DNA of 64,000 nucleotides from Blastococcus sp. HT6-4 (GCF_039679125.1 NZ_CP155551.1:1550001-1614000), one strand, 5' to 3'. Shown: positions 28,211 to 36,789, numbered from the stretch's first letter. A program made the numbers and translations. Notes: generated from the sequence alone by a model not told the origin.

Positions 28211-29025
28211 CGCCGGCCCGCGCGCCGGTGCTGGAGGCCGAGGACGGCGAGGACGACAGCGCCGAGCCCTGCCCCCCAGGCCGCCGAACCGGGCAGGCCC
28301 AGCCAGCCGGCGTGGGCCAGGGCGCCGCCGAGGGTCATCCAGGCGAGGGCGAAGAGCGGGGCGGCCGGCCCCACCCGCGGAGGGCCGGGTGCCCGGGTGC
28401 GCTCCACCAGCAGGTCGAGCAGCGTCATGAGCACCGCGCCGGCGACCAGCCACCCGGCGAGATTGGTCAGCGGCACGGTGTCGATGCCGGGCAGGCCCGG
28501 GGACGGATCGGCCCACGTCCAGTAGCCGGCCTGCACCAGCTGCGGGTCGAGCACGACGTCCCAGGCGGCGAAGACCGCGGCCGCCCAGGCGATCCGCGCC
28601 GGCCGCCGGCGGGCCGCACGGACGGGCCGCGCCAGCACCTCGCCCAGCAGCCAGCTGGGCCAGGCCATCATCAGCCAGGCCAGCGGCACCAGGAACGGCA
28701 CGCCCAGCAGGGTGGGGCCGAGGGTGTCGCTGTAGGTGTAGCTGCCGTACGGGTAGCCGGTGGCCAGGCCCAGCGACTCGAACGCGATCGCGGTGGCGGC
28801 GACCAGCGCCAGCACGCCGGCACCCGTCCGGAGCCCCCGGCTGAGGCTCGCGTGCACCACCGACAGCGCCGAACCGAGCAGCACGATGGTCCAGGAGACG
28901 ACGTCCCGGCCGGCCCCCGAGCTCAGCGGGTAGGCGATGGCCGTGGCGACGAGCGCGCCGGCCAGCACCAGGGGGACGACGCGGCGCAGGGCCGGCGCCG
29001 GCGCCTGGGCGGTCGCGGCCGTCAC
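28207..29025 (-). CDS. cruF: carotenoid 1',2'-hydratase family protein, CruF
   Basis: 272 residues with about seven hydrophobic helices. Family segments (PF04240): SLGLATGYPYGSYTYSDTLGP, VPFLVPLAWLMMAWPSWLL, AAWDVVLDPQLVQAGYWTW and GIDTVPLTNLAGWL; the acidic/aromatic residues in these are the conserved ones. CruF adds water across the end double bond of acyclic or monocyclic carotenoids (gamma-carotene in cyanobacteria and Deinococcus). Being next to a CrtO-like oxidase and a glycosyltransferase, it likely makes a hydroxylated carotenoid end. Confidence 0.85.
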   Translation of the reverse strand: MTAATAQAPAPALRRVVPLVLAGALVATAIAYPLSSGAGRDVVSWTIVLLGSALSVVHASLSRGLRTGAGVLALVAATAIAFESLGLATGYPYGSYTYSDTLGPTLLGVPFLVPLAWLMMAWPSWLLGEVLARPVRAARRRPARIAWAAAVFAAWDVVLDPQLVQAGYWTWADPSPGLPGIDTVPLTNLAGWLVAGAVLMTLLDLLVERTRAPGPPRVGPAAPLFALAWMTLGGALAHAGWLGLPGSAAWGAGLGAVVLAVLGLQHRRAGRR

Positions 29026-30683
29026 GCCCGCCCCGTCCCGGGTCGCAGCCGCGCCAGGGCCCGGCGGGCACCCGCGCGGGCACGCGCCGGTGCACGGCGG
29101 TCGGCGAGGACGGCGCGGGCGGCCGTGCGGCCGGAGTTGCCCGAGACGCCGCCACCGGGGTGCGTGGAGGCGCCCGCGAGGTACAGGCCGGGCAGGCCCG
29201 GCACCCGGTAGCCCGACAGCCCCGGTGCCGGACGGAAGGCGAACATGCTGGCCAGGCCCATCTCCACGTGCATGACGTTGCCACGGGGCAGGGACAGTTC
29301 CCGCTCCAGGGCGAGCGGGGTCTGCACGTGCATCTCCCGCACCGAGGCGGCGAAGCCGGGGGCGTAGCGGTCGACGGCCTCGACGAGCCGCCGGGCCTCG
29401 GTGTCGGCCAGCGCGTCCCAGTCGCCGCCGTCGGCCAGCGCGTACGGGTACCACTGGCCCCAGACGGTGACCACGTGCTGCCCGGGCGGCGCCAGGGTGT
29501 CGTCGCTCGCGGAGAACGACATGGCCAGCGGCACCGGCTCGCGCGGAACCCGGCCGGCGCCCCAGTCGCCGTGCGCGGCGGCCAGCTGGGCACGGTCGGT
29601 GCACAGCAGCTGGAGGCCCTGGAGCGCGTCGGCCGCCGGGACGCCCGGGTACGACGGTGGGGCGTCGGTCAGGGCCCGCACGACCAGGCCGAACCCGTTG
29701 CCGATCGGTGGGGCGGCGTCGGCCAGCACCGGCGGAGCGGCGTCCCCGGCCAGGTCGCGGGTGACGCCGATGTGGCAGGCGGCCACGACCGCCGGTGCCC
29801 GGACGGCGCGGCCGGACCGGGTCTCCACCCCGGCGACCCGGCCGTCCTCGACGAGCAGCCGCGCGGCGCCGTCGCCGAGCACCACCCGGCCGCCGTCGGA
29901 CTCCAGCCGCCGGCGCAGCGCCCGGGTCAGGCCGCCCGAGCCACCGACCGGGTGCCCCGGCGGGACGTCGTGCAGCAACGCCACCCAGCCGACCATCGCA
30001 GCGGTGCCGGGCTCGGACATCGGCGGGCCGGACTGGGCGCCGAACCACGCCAGCGCCGCCTTGAGCCGCTCGCTGGTGAACCACCGGTCCAGCAGCGCGT
30101 CGCCCGAGCCGAGGAAGTCGACGGCGAGCTCGCCGCCGGGGGTGCGCGGCCGACCGTCGGCGGGGGCGCCGAGCGGCCAGAAGGAGCGGACCAGACCACC
30201 GGCCGACGGCGCCCGGCCGAACGAGGCGACCACGGCGCGGCTGCGGGGTCCCCACACCTCGACGAACCGGCGGTAGGCGGCGGCGTCGGCCGGTCCGCAG
30301 GCCGCCTCGATCGACGCGCAGGTGGCGTCCAGGTCCACGGAGAACACCAGGGGACGGCCGGCGGGCCCGGGATCGCCCGGCGCGGGTGCCGGCGCGAAGC
30401 CCCAGGGGTCGCAGTCGATGTAGCGCAGCCCGTGGGCGGCGAGGTCGAGCTCCTCGACGATGCCGCTGTGCCGGATGATCACGTGCGCGCTCGAGCCGCG
30501 GTCGACCCGCACGCCGGGCCACCGCTCGACGGTGGACACCGCGCCGCCGAGGACGTCGTCGGACTCGACGACCTCCACGGTCAGGCCCTCCCGCGCCAGG
30601 TAGCAGGCGGCGACCAGGCCGTTGTGGCCCGAACCGATGACGACGACGTCGGCGGGCGGGGAGGGGGCAGGGGGTGCGGTCAC
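29022..30683 (-). CDS. CrtO-type FAD-dependent carotenoid oxidase/ketolase-like protein
   Basis: 553 residues. FAD-binding start VVVIGSGHNGLVAACYLAREG and VVESDDVLGGAVSTVERWPG, then GVRVDRGSSAHVII, a long substrate region and the C-terminal GLPGLYLAGASTHPGGGVSGNSGRTAARAVL signature of the CrtI/CrtO superfamily. The GHNGLVAA/WPG pattern resembles CrtO ketolases and related long-chain desaturases rather than CrtI. It could ketolate a beta-type ring or desaturate a hydroxylated end; cannot be decided from sequence. Upstream GNAT and downstream cruF genes both overlap it as GTGA. Confidence 0.8.
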   Translation of the reverse strand: MTAPPAPSPPADVVVIGSGHNGLVAACYLAREGLTVEVVESDDVLGGAVSTVERWPGVRVDRGSSAHVIIRHSGIVEELDLAAHGLRYIDCDPWGFAPAPAPGDPGPAGRPLVFSVDLDATCASIEAACGPADAAAYRRFVEVWGPRSRAVVASFGRAPSAGGLVRSFWPLGAPADGRPRTPGGELAVDFLGSGDALLDRWFTSERLKAALAWFGAQSGPPMSEPGTAAMVGWVALLHDVPPGHPVGGSGGLTRALRRRLESDGGRVVLGDGAARLLVEDGRVAGVETRSGRAVRAPAVVAACHIGVTRDLAGDAAPPVLADAAPPIGNGFGLVVRALTDAPPSYPGVPAADALQGLQLLCTDRAQLAAAHGDWGAGRVPREPVPLAMSFSASDDTLAPPGQHVVTVWGQWYPYALADGGDWDALADTEARRLVEAVDRYAPGFAASVREMHVQTPLALERELSLPRGNVMHVEMGLASMFAFRPAPGLSGYRVPGLPGLYLAGASTHPGGGVSGNSGRTAARAVLADRRAPARARAGARRALARLRPGTGRA

Positions 30684-31273
30684 GCTCGGTCGTTCGCCGC
30701 GGAGGGGCTGGGTGGATGCAGCGGGAGCCGGGCGCCGAGGATGGCGAAGGGCCGGGAGTCGCCGGGGAAGTGGTAGCCGCGGGCGAGGTCGACGAAGCCG
30801 TCGGCGCGGTACAGCCGGAAGGCCTTGGTGTCGGCGTCGGGCGTGGAGAGCAGGGCGACCGGGTGCGGCAGGCCCTCGACCAGCGCGTGCAGCAGCTGCC
30901 GGCCCAGGCCCCGGCTCTGGGCGTCGGGGTGGACGTGCAGCTCGCAGATCTCGAAGGCCCCGGGCAGCCACCTCCTGGCCGTCCGGCGGTCGAGTGCGGC
31001 CCGCACCTGGTCGTGCCACCACTGGCCGGGGGCGATGAGGTAGCCGTAGCCGAAGCCGACCAGCCGCTCACCCTCCGGCGTCTGCGCGAACGCGCCCACC
31101 GCGCGGAAGCCGGGCCGCTCGGTGTGCTGGACGGCGTAGCCGTACCGGCCGGCGACGACGCCGGAGTCGTAGCCCATCGCGAGCCCGTAGACGGTGAGCA
31201 CCTCGTGCATGTGCTCCCGCATCCACGGCGGCGGCAGCTCGACGATGCGGGTGGCGGGGCGGGTGCCCGTCAC
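30680..31273 (-). CDS. GNAT family N-acetyltransferase
   Basis: 197 residues. Acetyl-CoA-binding core FEICELHVHPDAQSRGLGRQLLHALVEG (about 120-150), with the Q-S-R-G-L-G pyrophosphate loop, and DTKAFRLYRADGFVDLARGYHF near the end. N-terminal PPPWMREHMHEVLTVYGLAMGYD is unlike typical GNATs and may shape the acceptor site. Acceptor unknown. Overlaps ybaK upstream and the CrtO-like gene downstream as GTGA. Confidence 0.85.
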   Translation of the reverse strand: MTGTRPATRIVELPPPWMREHMHEVLTVYGLAMGYDSGVVAGRYGYAVQHTERPGFRAVGAFAQTPEGERLVGFGYGYLIAPGQWWHDQVRAALDRRTARRWLPGAFEICELHVHPDAQSRGLGRQLLHALVEGLPHPVALLSTPDADTKAFRLYRADGFVDLARGYHFPGDSRPFAILGARLPLHPPSPSAANDRA

Positions 31274-31815
31274 GGGGACACCGCCTCGGGTGCGCCGGCG
31301 GGTGACGCGTTCCCGGCGGTGGTGGCCGTGCCCGGGCCCTCGCCCACCTCGGCAGCGGTGCCCGCGGTGAGGCGCAGCAGCTCGTCGTAGGTGGTGGGGA
31401 AGACCGCCGTCGGGTGGCCGGCCGCGGCCCACACCGCGTCGTGGCGGGCCAGCTCCACGTCGACCAGCGTGCCCAGCGGCTCGGGGTGGCCGACCGGGGC
31501 GACGCCGCCGATGGGCTGGCCGGTGTGCCGGCGGACGACGTCGGCGGGGGCGGGGGTCAGGGAACCGACCCCGAGCAGCGCCGCCACCTGGTGGACGTCG
31601 ACGCGGTGCGCTCCGCTGGTGAGGATCAGCAGCGGAGCGTCGTCGGCGAGGAAGACCAGGCTGTTGACGATCGCGCCGACCGGCACGCCCAGCGCGGCGG
31701 CGGCCGCCGCCGCGGTGCGGACCTCCGCGGGCAGGACGCGGACCTCGCCGGTGGCACCGGCCTCGGCGAGGACGCGGGCGACGTCGGCCACCCGGGGGTG
31801 CGGGGGTCGGCTCAT
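31270..31815 (-). CDS. YbaK/aminoacyl-tRNA deacylase-like protein
   Basis: 181 residues. YbaK/ProX editing-domain features: LGVPVGAIVNSLVFLADDAPLLILTSGAHRVD, with the Lys of classical YbaK (IVKTL) replaced by Asn (IVNSL), and GQPIGGVAPVGHPEPLGTLVD. Family members hydrolyse mischarged aminoacyl-tRNAs; the Lys-to-Asn change is common in the actinobacterial subgroup. The last 30 residues are a low-complexity tail. It leads the six-gene leftward operon and lies divergent from the SOS-regulated dnaE2 operon. Confidence 0.82.
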   Translation of the reverse strand: MSRPPHPRVADVARVLAEAGATGEVRVLPAEVRTAAAAAAALGVPVGAIVNSLVFLADDAPLLILTSGAHRVDVHQVAALLGVGSLTPAPADVVRRHTGQPIGGVAPVGHPEPLGTLVDVELARHDAVWAAAGHPTAVFPTTYDELLRLTAGTAAEVGEGPGTATTAGNASPAGAPEAVSP

Positions 31816-31923
31816 GCACTGATCCTGCCACCGCCCGAGGGGGTGGTGCCCGGCGTGTCCCGGGGCCGGGCCGACGGCGGTGCACGCGGACCCGCCGTGG
31901 TCGGGACACGGCGGTGGCGTCGC

Positions 31924-31952
31924 TTGACGAGGGGAGGCCGCTCGGGTCTACT
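31924..31952 (+). promoter_or_regulatory. sigma-70-type promoter of the DUF6504-HEPN-dnaE2 operon
   Basis: TTGACG at 31924-31929, exactly 17 bases, then TCTACT at 31947-31952. The predicted start falls inside the LexA box that follows, so a bound repressor would block it. Confidence 0.65.
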
Positions 31953-31986
31953 GGACGTCGTTCGAACACACGTTCGAACGACGTCC
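31953..31986. promoter_or_regulatory. LexA (SOS) operator within a 15-bp-arm perfect palindrome
   Basis: TCGAACACACGTTCGA at 31962-31977 is a perfect actinobacterial SOS box (TCGAAC-N4-GTTCGA). The symmetry continues outward: arms 31953-31967 and 31972-31986 are perfectly complementary around the ACAC spacer, longer than the box needs. It overlaps the predicted +1 region. Confidence 0.88.
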
Positions 31987-32066
31987 GGCCTGCTCCACCC
32001 GGCCTCTTCCCCGCCGGTGGAGCGCCGTGCCGGCGTGCACGCGGGGTGAGGCGTGGGGAGTCTGTC

Positions 32067-32390
32067 ATGAGCCGGGTGCTCGGTGAGGTCGTCGGTCGGA
32101 CCGGCGAAGAGGTGCAGGTCGAGCGTGGCCCGCTGGGCCCGGTGCAGTTCTGGCGCGGGCAGTCCCGGTACGTCGTGGGCGAGCTGCTCGACTCCTGGAT
32201 CGAGACGGTGCCGTGGTGGATCCGGGGTGCCGAGGCCGGGGGCGCCTCCGCCGACATGGTGGCTCCGCGGGAGGTCTGGCGGGTCGAGGCGGTCCGGGCG
32301 GGCCGCTCACGGATGAGCTTCGCCGGGGTCTACGACCTGTCGTGGGACGCGTCGGGCAACCGCTGGTGGCTCGTGCGGGTGCACGACTGA
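32067..32390 (+). CDS. DUF6504 family protein
   Basis: 107 residues, GGGGAG site seven bases before the ATG. Small all-beta-looking protein with many aromatics: PVQFWRGQSRYVVGELLDSWIE, then VPWWIRG, REVWRVEAVRAGR and a closing YDLSWDASGNRWWLVRVHD. DUF6504 proteins are usually found between imuB and dnaE2 in actinobacterial damage-inducible cassettes. Here it is the first gene after the SOS box, without imuA' or imuB. Molecular role unknown; location implies a part in mutasome function. Confidence 0.8.
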   Translation: MSRVLGEVVGRTGEEVQVERGPLGPVQFWRGQSRYVVGELLDSWIETVPWWIRGAEAGGASADMVAPREVWRVEAVRAGRSRMSFAGVYDLSWDASGNRWWLVRVHD

Positions 32391-32887
32391 TGGGCGCCGC
32401 ACGAGCCGTGCCGGCCGACCAGCTGCCCCTGCCGCCCGCGCTGCCCGCCGCGGCGGCGGCGCTGCTGGACCAGGCCCACCGCGGGCTGGCCGAGGCCGCG
32501 GCGGCCACCGATCCGCGGGAGCGCTACGCCACCGCGCACCTCGGTGCGCTGCGTGCCGCCGCTGCCGTGCTGGCCGCGCGCACCCGCCCGGAGGCCGGTC
32601 GTCGCCGGCCGCGCAGTGCCTGGGTCCTGCTCGGACAGGTGGCGCCGGAGCTGGGGGAGTGGGCCACCTTCTTCGCCGCCGGGGCGGCCAAGCGGGCCGC
32701 AGCCGAGGCGGGCCTGTCCCGGGCGGTCACCGAACGGGAGGCCGACGACCTGGTCCGCGACGTCCGCGCCTTCCTCACCGTCGTCGAGACCACGCTCGGC
32801 AGCACCCCGCTGCCGGAGTCGTCCCGCTACCCGCGGCCGCACGTGGTCGGTGGAGCCCCGTCCTGGTCCGCCGGATCCCGGAAGTGA
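32390..32887 (+). CDS. SAV_6107-family HEPN-domain protein
   Basis: 165 residues, almost all helical. Features: AALLDQAHRGLAEAAAATDPRERYATAHLGALRAAAAVLAART (HEPN core), RRRPRSAWVLLGQVAPELGEWATFF and a C-terminal ADDLVRDVRAFLTVVE helix. The usual Rx4-6H nuclease motif of toxin HEPNs is not obvious. The family occurs beside dnaE2 in actinobacteria. Its start overlaps the DUF6504 stop (TGATG); its stop overlaps the GTG of a micro-ORF leading to dnaE2. Confidence 0.8.
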   Translation: MGAARAVPADQLPLPPALPAAAAALLDQAHRGLAEAAAATDPRERYATAHLGALRAAAAVLAARTRPEAGRRRPRSAWVLLGQVAPELGEWATFFAAGAAKRAAAEAGLSRAVTEREADDLVRDVRAFLTVVETTLGSTPLPESSRYPRPHVVGGAPSWSAGSRK

Positions 32888-32988
32888 GCGAGCGTGCGAA
32901 CTCACCGGTGGACAGAGCAGTCGCGGTCACGCGGCTGACGAGCTGGGGGCACCTCCCGCTTGCGGGGGACAGCAAGGAAGCCGCGTGA
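32884..32988 (+). CDS. 34-residue micro-ORF bridging the HEPN gene and dnaE2
   Basis: Starts at a GTG overlapping the HEPN stop (GTGA) and ends in a TGA overlapping the dnaE2 GTG (GTGA). The peptide begins MSERANSPVDRAV and ends AGDSKEAA. Its second half is encoded by a stem-loop-forming sequence (32940-32975). It has no recognisable protein family; it looks like inserted repeat DNA that kept translational coupling. May not yield a stable product. Confidence 0.4.
   Translation: MSERANSPVDRAVAVTRLTSWGHLPLAGDSKEAA
32940..32973. repeat. GC-rich palindromic element inside the HEPN-dnaE2 spacer
   Basis: The run from 32941 (AGCTGGGGG) through CACCTCCCGC-TT-GCGGGGGAC to AGC folds as a short hairpin (CCCGC/GCGGG). 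It looks like a dispersed palindromic repeat, with no second copy in the window to prove it. Confidence 0.4.
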
Positions 32989-35900
32989 GTGACCCCTTCG
33001 TCCACCTGCACGTCGCCTCCGGCTACTCCATGCGGTACGGGGCCAACCACCCCGCCGATCTGGTGGCCCGCGCCGCCGAGCACGGCATGCCCGCGCTGGC
33101 CCTCACCGACCGTGACGGCATGTACGGCGCGGTGAAGTTCGCGCTGGCCTGCCGGTCGGCCGGGGTGCGACCGATCTTCGGGGTCGACCTGGCGGTGGCG
33201 CCCGCACTGGGCACCAGCGTGCCGCCGGCGCTCGCGCACGTGCTGGGCGAGGATCCCGCCGCGGCGCGGCGGCCGCGGGCGACGACGTCTGCCCGTCGGG
33301 CCCCGGCCCGCGGTGGGGCGAGCGTCGACCCGCGGCTGCCCCGGGTCACCTTCCTGGCCCGGGACGGCGCCGGCTGGCGGTCGCTGTGCCGGCTCACCAG
33401 CGCCACCCACCTGCGCGGGACCCGCGGCGAGCCGGTGAGCTCGCTGGCGATCGCCGCCGAGCACGCGACCGGGCTGACCCCGCTGCTCGGTCCCGACTCC
33501 CCGGTGGGGCGGGCGCTGCTGGCCGGCCGGGCCGATCTGGCCGCCGGGCAGCTGGACGTGTGGCGCGCCGTCTTCGGACCCGGCCTGGCGCTCGAGCTGG
33601 TGCACCACCGTGGCCGGGGTGACCGTTCCCGCGCCCAGGCGATGCTGCGGTTCGCCGCCGAGCAGCAGGTGCCGGTGGTGCTCAGCAACGCCGTCCGGTA
33701 CGTCGACGCGCTGGACGCGCCGACCGCCGACGTCCTCGACGCCGCCCGGCGGCTGGTCCCGCTCGGTGCCCGGCACGTCGACCGCACCACGGCCGAGGGC
33801 TACCTGAAGTCCGGCAAGGAGATGGCCGAGGTCGCCGAGGACGTGGTCGGCCCCGACCGGGACGCCGCCCTGCGGTTGCTCGAGCGCACCGCCCGGCTGG
33901 CCGAGCAGTGCGCCGTCGATCCGGCGGGCGACCTGGGCATCGGCAGCGTCCGGTATCCCGAGCTCGACGTGGTCACCACACCGGCCGAACGGGGGATGGG
34001 CCCGGCGCAGGTGCTGCGGGCCCGCTGCGAGGCCGGGCTGGGCCGGCGCGGCATGGCGCCCACGGCACGGGTGCGGCAGCGGCTGGCCGAGGAGCTCGGG
34101 GTCATCGAGTCCCTCGGGTACCCGTCCTACTTCCTCACCGTGGCCGACGTGGTCGACCTCATCAAGAGCTTGAGGGTTCGGGCGGCGGCGCGCGGGTCGG
34201 GGGCCGGCAGTCTCGTCACCTACCTGCTCGGCATCTCCGACGTCGACCCGCTGCGCTACGGCCTGCTGATGGAGCGGTTCCTCTCGCCGCTGCGCCACCA
34301 GCTGCCCGACATCGACATCGACGTGGAGTCCGCCCGCCGGATGGAGGTCTACGACGCGGTGATCGACCGCTTCGGCGCCGACCGGGTCAGCTGCATCTCG
34401 ATGATGGACACCTACCGGGTGCGGCACGCGATCCGCGACGTCGGCGCCGCGCTGGGGCTGCCGCAGGCGGAGGTCGACGCCGTCGCCAAGGCGTTCCCGC
34501 ACATCCGGGCCAACCAGGTGCACGCCGCGCTGCGCGACCTGCCCGAGCTGCGGGCCAGCCGGCTCGGGTCGAGGCGCTCCGGCGGCAGTGGTGACCTCGA
34601 CCTGCTGTTCGACCTCGTCGCCCGGCTCGACGGGCTGCCCCGCCACATCGCCCTGCACCCGTGCGGGGTGCTGTTGTCCGACGCCACGCTGCTGGACCGC
34701 ACCCCGGTGGAGAGCAGCTATCTCGGCTATCCGATGAGCCAGTTCGACAAGGACGACGTCGAGGAGCTGGGGCTGCTCAAGCTCGATCTGCTCGGCATCC
34801 GGATGCAGTCGGCGATCGCGCACGCCCTCGACGAGATCGCGCGGGTCGACGAGGAGTCGGTCGACATCGACGCCGTCCCCCGGGACGACCCGACGACGTT
34901 CGAGCTGATCCGCAGCACCCGCACGCTCGGCATGTTCCAGATCGAGTCGCCGGGGCAGCGCGAGCTGGTCGGCAAGTTCGGGCCGCAGACCTTCGAGGAC
35001 CTCATCGTCGACATCTCGTTGTTCCGGCCCGGGCCGGTGAAGAGCGACATGGTCACCCCGTTCCTCCTGGCCCGGAACGGCTGGCAGGAGGCGCAGTACC
35101 CGCATCCGGACCTGGAGTTCGCCCTCGCGGAGACCGCCGGGGTGGTGGTCTTCCACGAGCAGGTGCTCCAGGTGGTCGCCCGGATGGCCGGCTGCACGCT
35201 GGCCGAGGCCGACGAGGTGCGCCGTGCGCTGGGGGAGAAGGACGCCCATCCGGAGGTCCGTGCCTGGTTCGTGCCGCGCGCGCTGGCGGCCGGCTACCCG
35301 GTCGAGGTGGCCGAACGGGTGTGGGAGGTGCTGGCGGCCTTCGGGTCGTTCGGTTTCTGCAAGGCGCACGCGGCGGCGTTCGCGCTGCCCACCTACCAGT
35401 CGGCGTGGCTGAAGACCCACCACCCGGCGGCCTTCCTCGCCGGGGTGCTCACCCACGACCCGGGCATGTACCCGAAGCGGCTGATCCTCGACGACGCCCG
35501 CAACTTCGGCATCCGGGTGCTGGGCCTGGACGTCAACGCCTCCACCGGCAGCTACCGCGTCGAGCAGCTGACCAGCGAGGACCCCGACGACCCTGAGGAT
35601 GACGTGGAGGGTGAGGGTTCCGGCGGCTGGCGGCGGCCGGAGTGGATGCCCGCGGCGATGCCCGATCCCTCGCGGTACGGCATCCGGTTGTCGCTGGCCG
35701 ACGTGAAGGGCATCTCCGACGACGAGGTCACCCGGATCGTGGCGGGACAGCCCTTTCGGTCACTGACGGATTTCTGGTCGCGGGCGTCGGTGTCCCGGCC
35801 CGTGGTCGAGCGGCTGGTGCTGGCCGGCGGCTTCGACTCGCTCTACGGCTTCGGGATGCGGGACCGCGAAGCCGGCCGGCCGACCCGCCGGCGCCGGCAG

Positions 35901-36758
35901 GTGACCCGGCGGGACCTGCTGCTGCAGATCAGCGAGCTGGACCGGTGGAGCCGCAGCGGTGCGCGGGCCACGTCCGACGGGCAGCTGAGCCTGGACCTGA
36001 TGGGGCTGGAGGAGGAGCCGGCGGGCGGGAACTCGGAGCGGGACGGGACGGCCGCCCTGAGCTGGGCGGAGAGCAGCGGGCTGCCCGAGTTCACCGACGC
36101 CGAGCTGGTGCGGGCCGAACTCGAGGTGCTCGGGCTGGACGCCAGCCGGCACGTGATCGACTTCTACCGGCCGTTCCTCGGCGCCCTGGGCGCGGTGCCG
36201 TCCGGCGAGCTGCTCGGCTGTCGCAGCGGCGCGGAGGTGCTGGTGGCCGGGGTGAAGGTGGCCACCCAGACCCCGCCGATCCGGTCCGGCCGCCGGGTGG
36301 TCTTCGTGACCCTCGACGACAGCAGCGGCTGCACCGACTCGACCTTCTTCGAGGACGCGCAGGGGCCCTACGCGGCGACGGTCTTCCACTCGTGGCTGCT
36401 GGTGATCCGCGGTGTCCTGCGGCGCACCGGCCCGCGCGGGGTGTCGCTGCGGGCCACCGGCGCCTGGGAGCTGCCGGCGTTGCACGAGGCCTGGGAGGCC
36501 GGTGGGCTGGCAGCGGTCGCCGAGCTCATGGCGGCACCGGGGGAGTACACCGAGCAGGCGATCGCCGGCGCCGCCGCGTCCCGGAACTCGCGGCCGGTGA
36601 TGGTGCGGCCGGTGCTGGTGCACCCGACCGGTTTCCGGATGTCGCCCTACGCCGACATCCGGCCCGCCGGCGACGAGACGAAGGGGGCGGCCCGGCGGGC
36701 CGCGTCGGCGCCGCCGCGGAAGCTCTGGCACTCCAGCCCCGGCAGCTCCGGTCACTGA
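32985..36758 (+). CDS. dnaE2: error-prone DNA polymerase DnaE2
   Basis: 1257 residues. C-family polymerase for SOS translesion synthesis. PHP domain at the start (FVHLHVASGYSMRYGANHP with the HxH), fingers/palm with the catalytic acidic cluster HQLPDIDIDVES (about residue 440), LKLDLLGIR, ISLFRPGPVKSDMV, HPCGVLL, SFGFCKAHAAAFA, tandem helix-hairpin-helix and a C-terminal OB fold (VLVAGVKVATQTPP). Longer than the roughly 1090 residues of the M. tuberculosis protein, due to an Arg/Ala insert near residue 90-110, an acidic insert after 860 and a tail. Expressed under the SOS box at 31962. Its usual partners ImuA' and ImuB are not nearby. Confidence 0.95.
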   Translation: MSDPFVHLHVASGYSMRYGANHPADLVARAAEHGMPALALTDRDGMYGAVKFALACRSAGVRPIFGVDLAVAPALGTSVPPALAHVLGEDPAAARRPRATTSARRAPARGGASVDPRLPRVTFLARDGAGWRSLCRLTSATHLRGTRGEPVSSLAIAAEHATGLTPLLGPDSPVGRALLAGRADLAAGQLDVWRAVFGPGLALELVHHRGRGDRSRAQAMLRFAAEQQVPVVLSNAVRYVDALDAPTADVLDAARRLVPLGARHVDRTTAEGYLKSGKEMAEVAEDVVGPDRDAALRLLERTARLAEQCAVDPAGDLGIGSVRYPELDVVTTPAERGMGPAQVLRARCEAGLGRRGMAPTARVRQRLAEELGVIESLGYPSYFLTVADVVDLIKSLRVRAAARGSGAGSLVTYLLGISDVDPLRYGLLMERFLSPLRHQLPDIDIDVESARRMEVYDAVIDRFGADRVSCISMMDTYRVRHAIRDVGAALGLPQAEVDAVAKAFPHIRANQVHAALRDLPELRASRLGSRRSGGSGDLDLLFDLVARLDGLPRHIALHPCGVLLSDATLLDRTPVESSYLGYPMSQFDKDDVEELGLLKLDLLGIRMQSAIAHALDEIARVDEESVDIDAVPRDDPTTFELIRSTRTLGMFQIESPGQRELVGKFGPQTFEDLIVDISLFRPGPVKSDMVTPFLLARNGWQEAQYPHPDLEFALAETAGVVVFHEQVLQVVARMAGCTLAEADEVRRALGEKDAHPEVRAWFVPRALAAGYPVEVAERVWEVLAAFGSFGFCKAHAAAFALPTYQSAWLKTHHPAAFLAGVLTHDPGMYPKRLILDDARNFGIRVLGLDVNASTGSYRVEQLTSEDPDDPEDDVEGEGSGGWRRPEWMPAAMPDPSRYGIRLSLADVKGISDDEVTRIVAGQPFRSLTDFWSRASVSRPVVERLVLAGGFDSLYGFGMRDREAGRPTRRRRQVTRRDLLLQISELDRWSRSGARATSDGQLSLDLMGLEEEPAGGNSERDGTAALSWAESSGLPEFTDAELVRAELEVLGLDASRHVIDFYRPFLGALGAVPSGELLGCRSGAEVLVAGVKVATQTPPIRSGRRVVFVTLDDSSGCTDSTFFEDAQGPYAATVFHSWLLVIRGVLRRTGPRGVSLRATGAWELPALHEAWEAGGLAAVAELMAAPGEYTEQAIAGAAASRNSRPVMVRPVLVHPTGFRMSPYADIRPAGDETKGAARRAASAPPRKLWHSSPGSSGH

Positions 36759-36789
36759 GTTCCACGCGGCTGCGCGCCGAGGAACTCAG
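36755..36789. terminator. 9-bp-stem hairpin containing both convergent stop codons
   Basis: CTGAGTTCC (36755-36763) pairs with GGAACTCAG (36781-36789). The dnaE2 TGA lies in the left arm and the stop of the opposing small lipoprotein gene in the right arm, so one element ends both transcripts. Confidence 0.7.

Noticed and set aside
32775..35456. 893-codon minus-strand frame opposite dnaE2
   Set aside because: Composition is the His/Gly/Arg-rich shadow typical of high-GC antisense frames; dnaE2 motifs are intact on the other strand.
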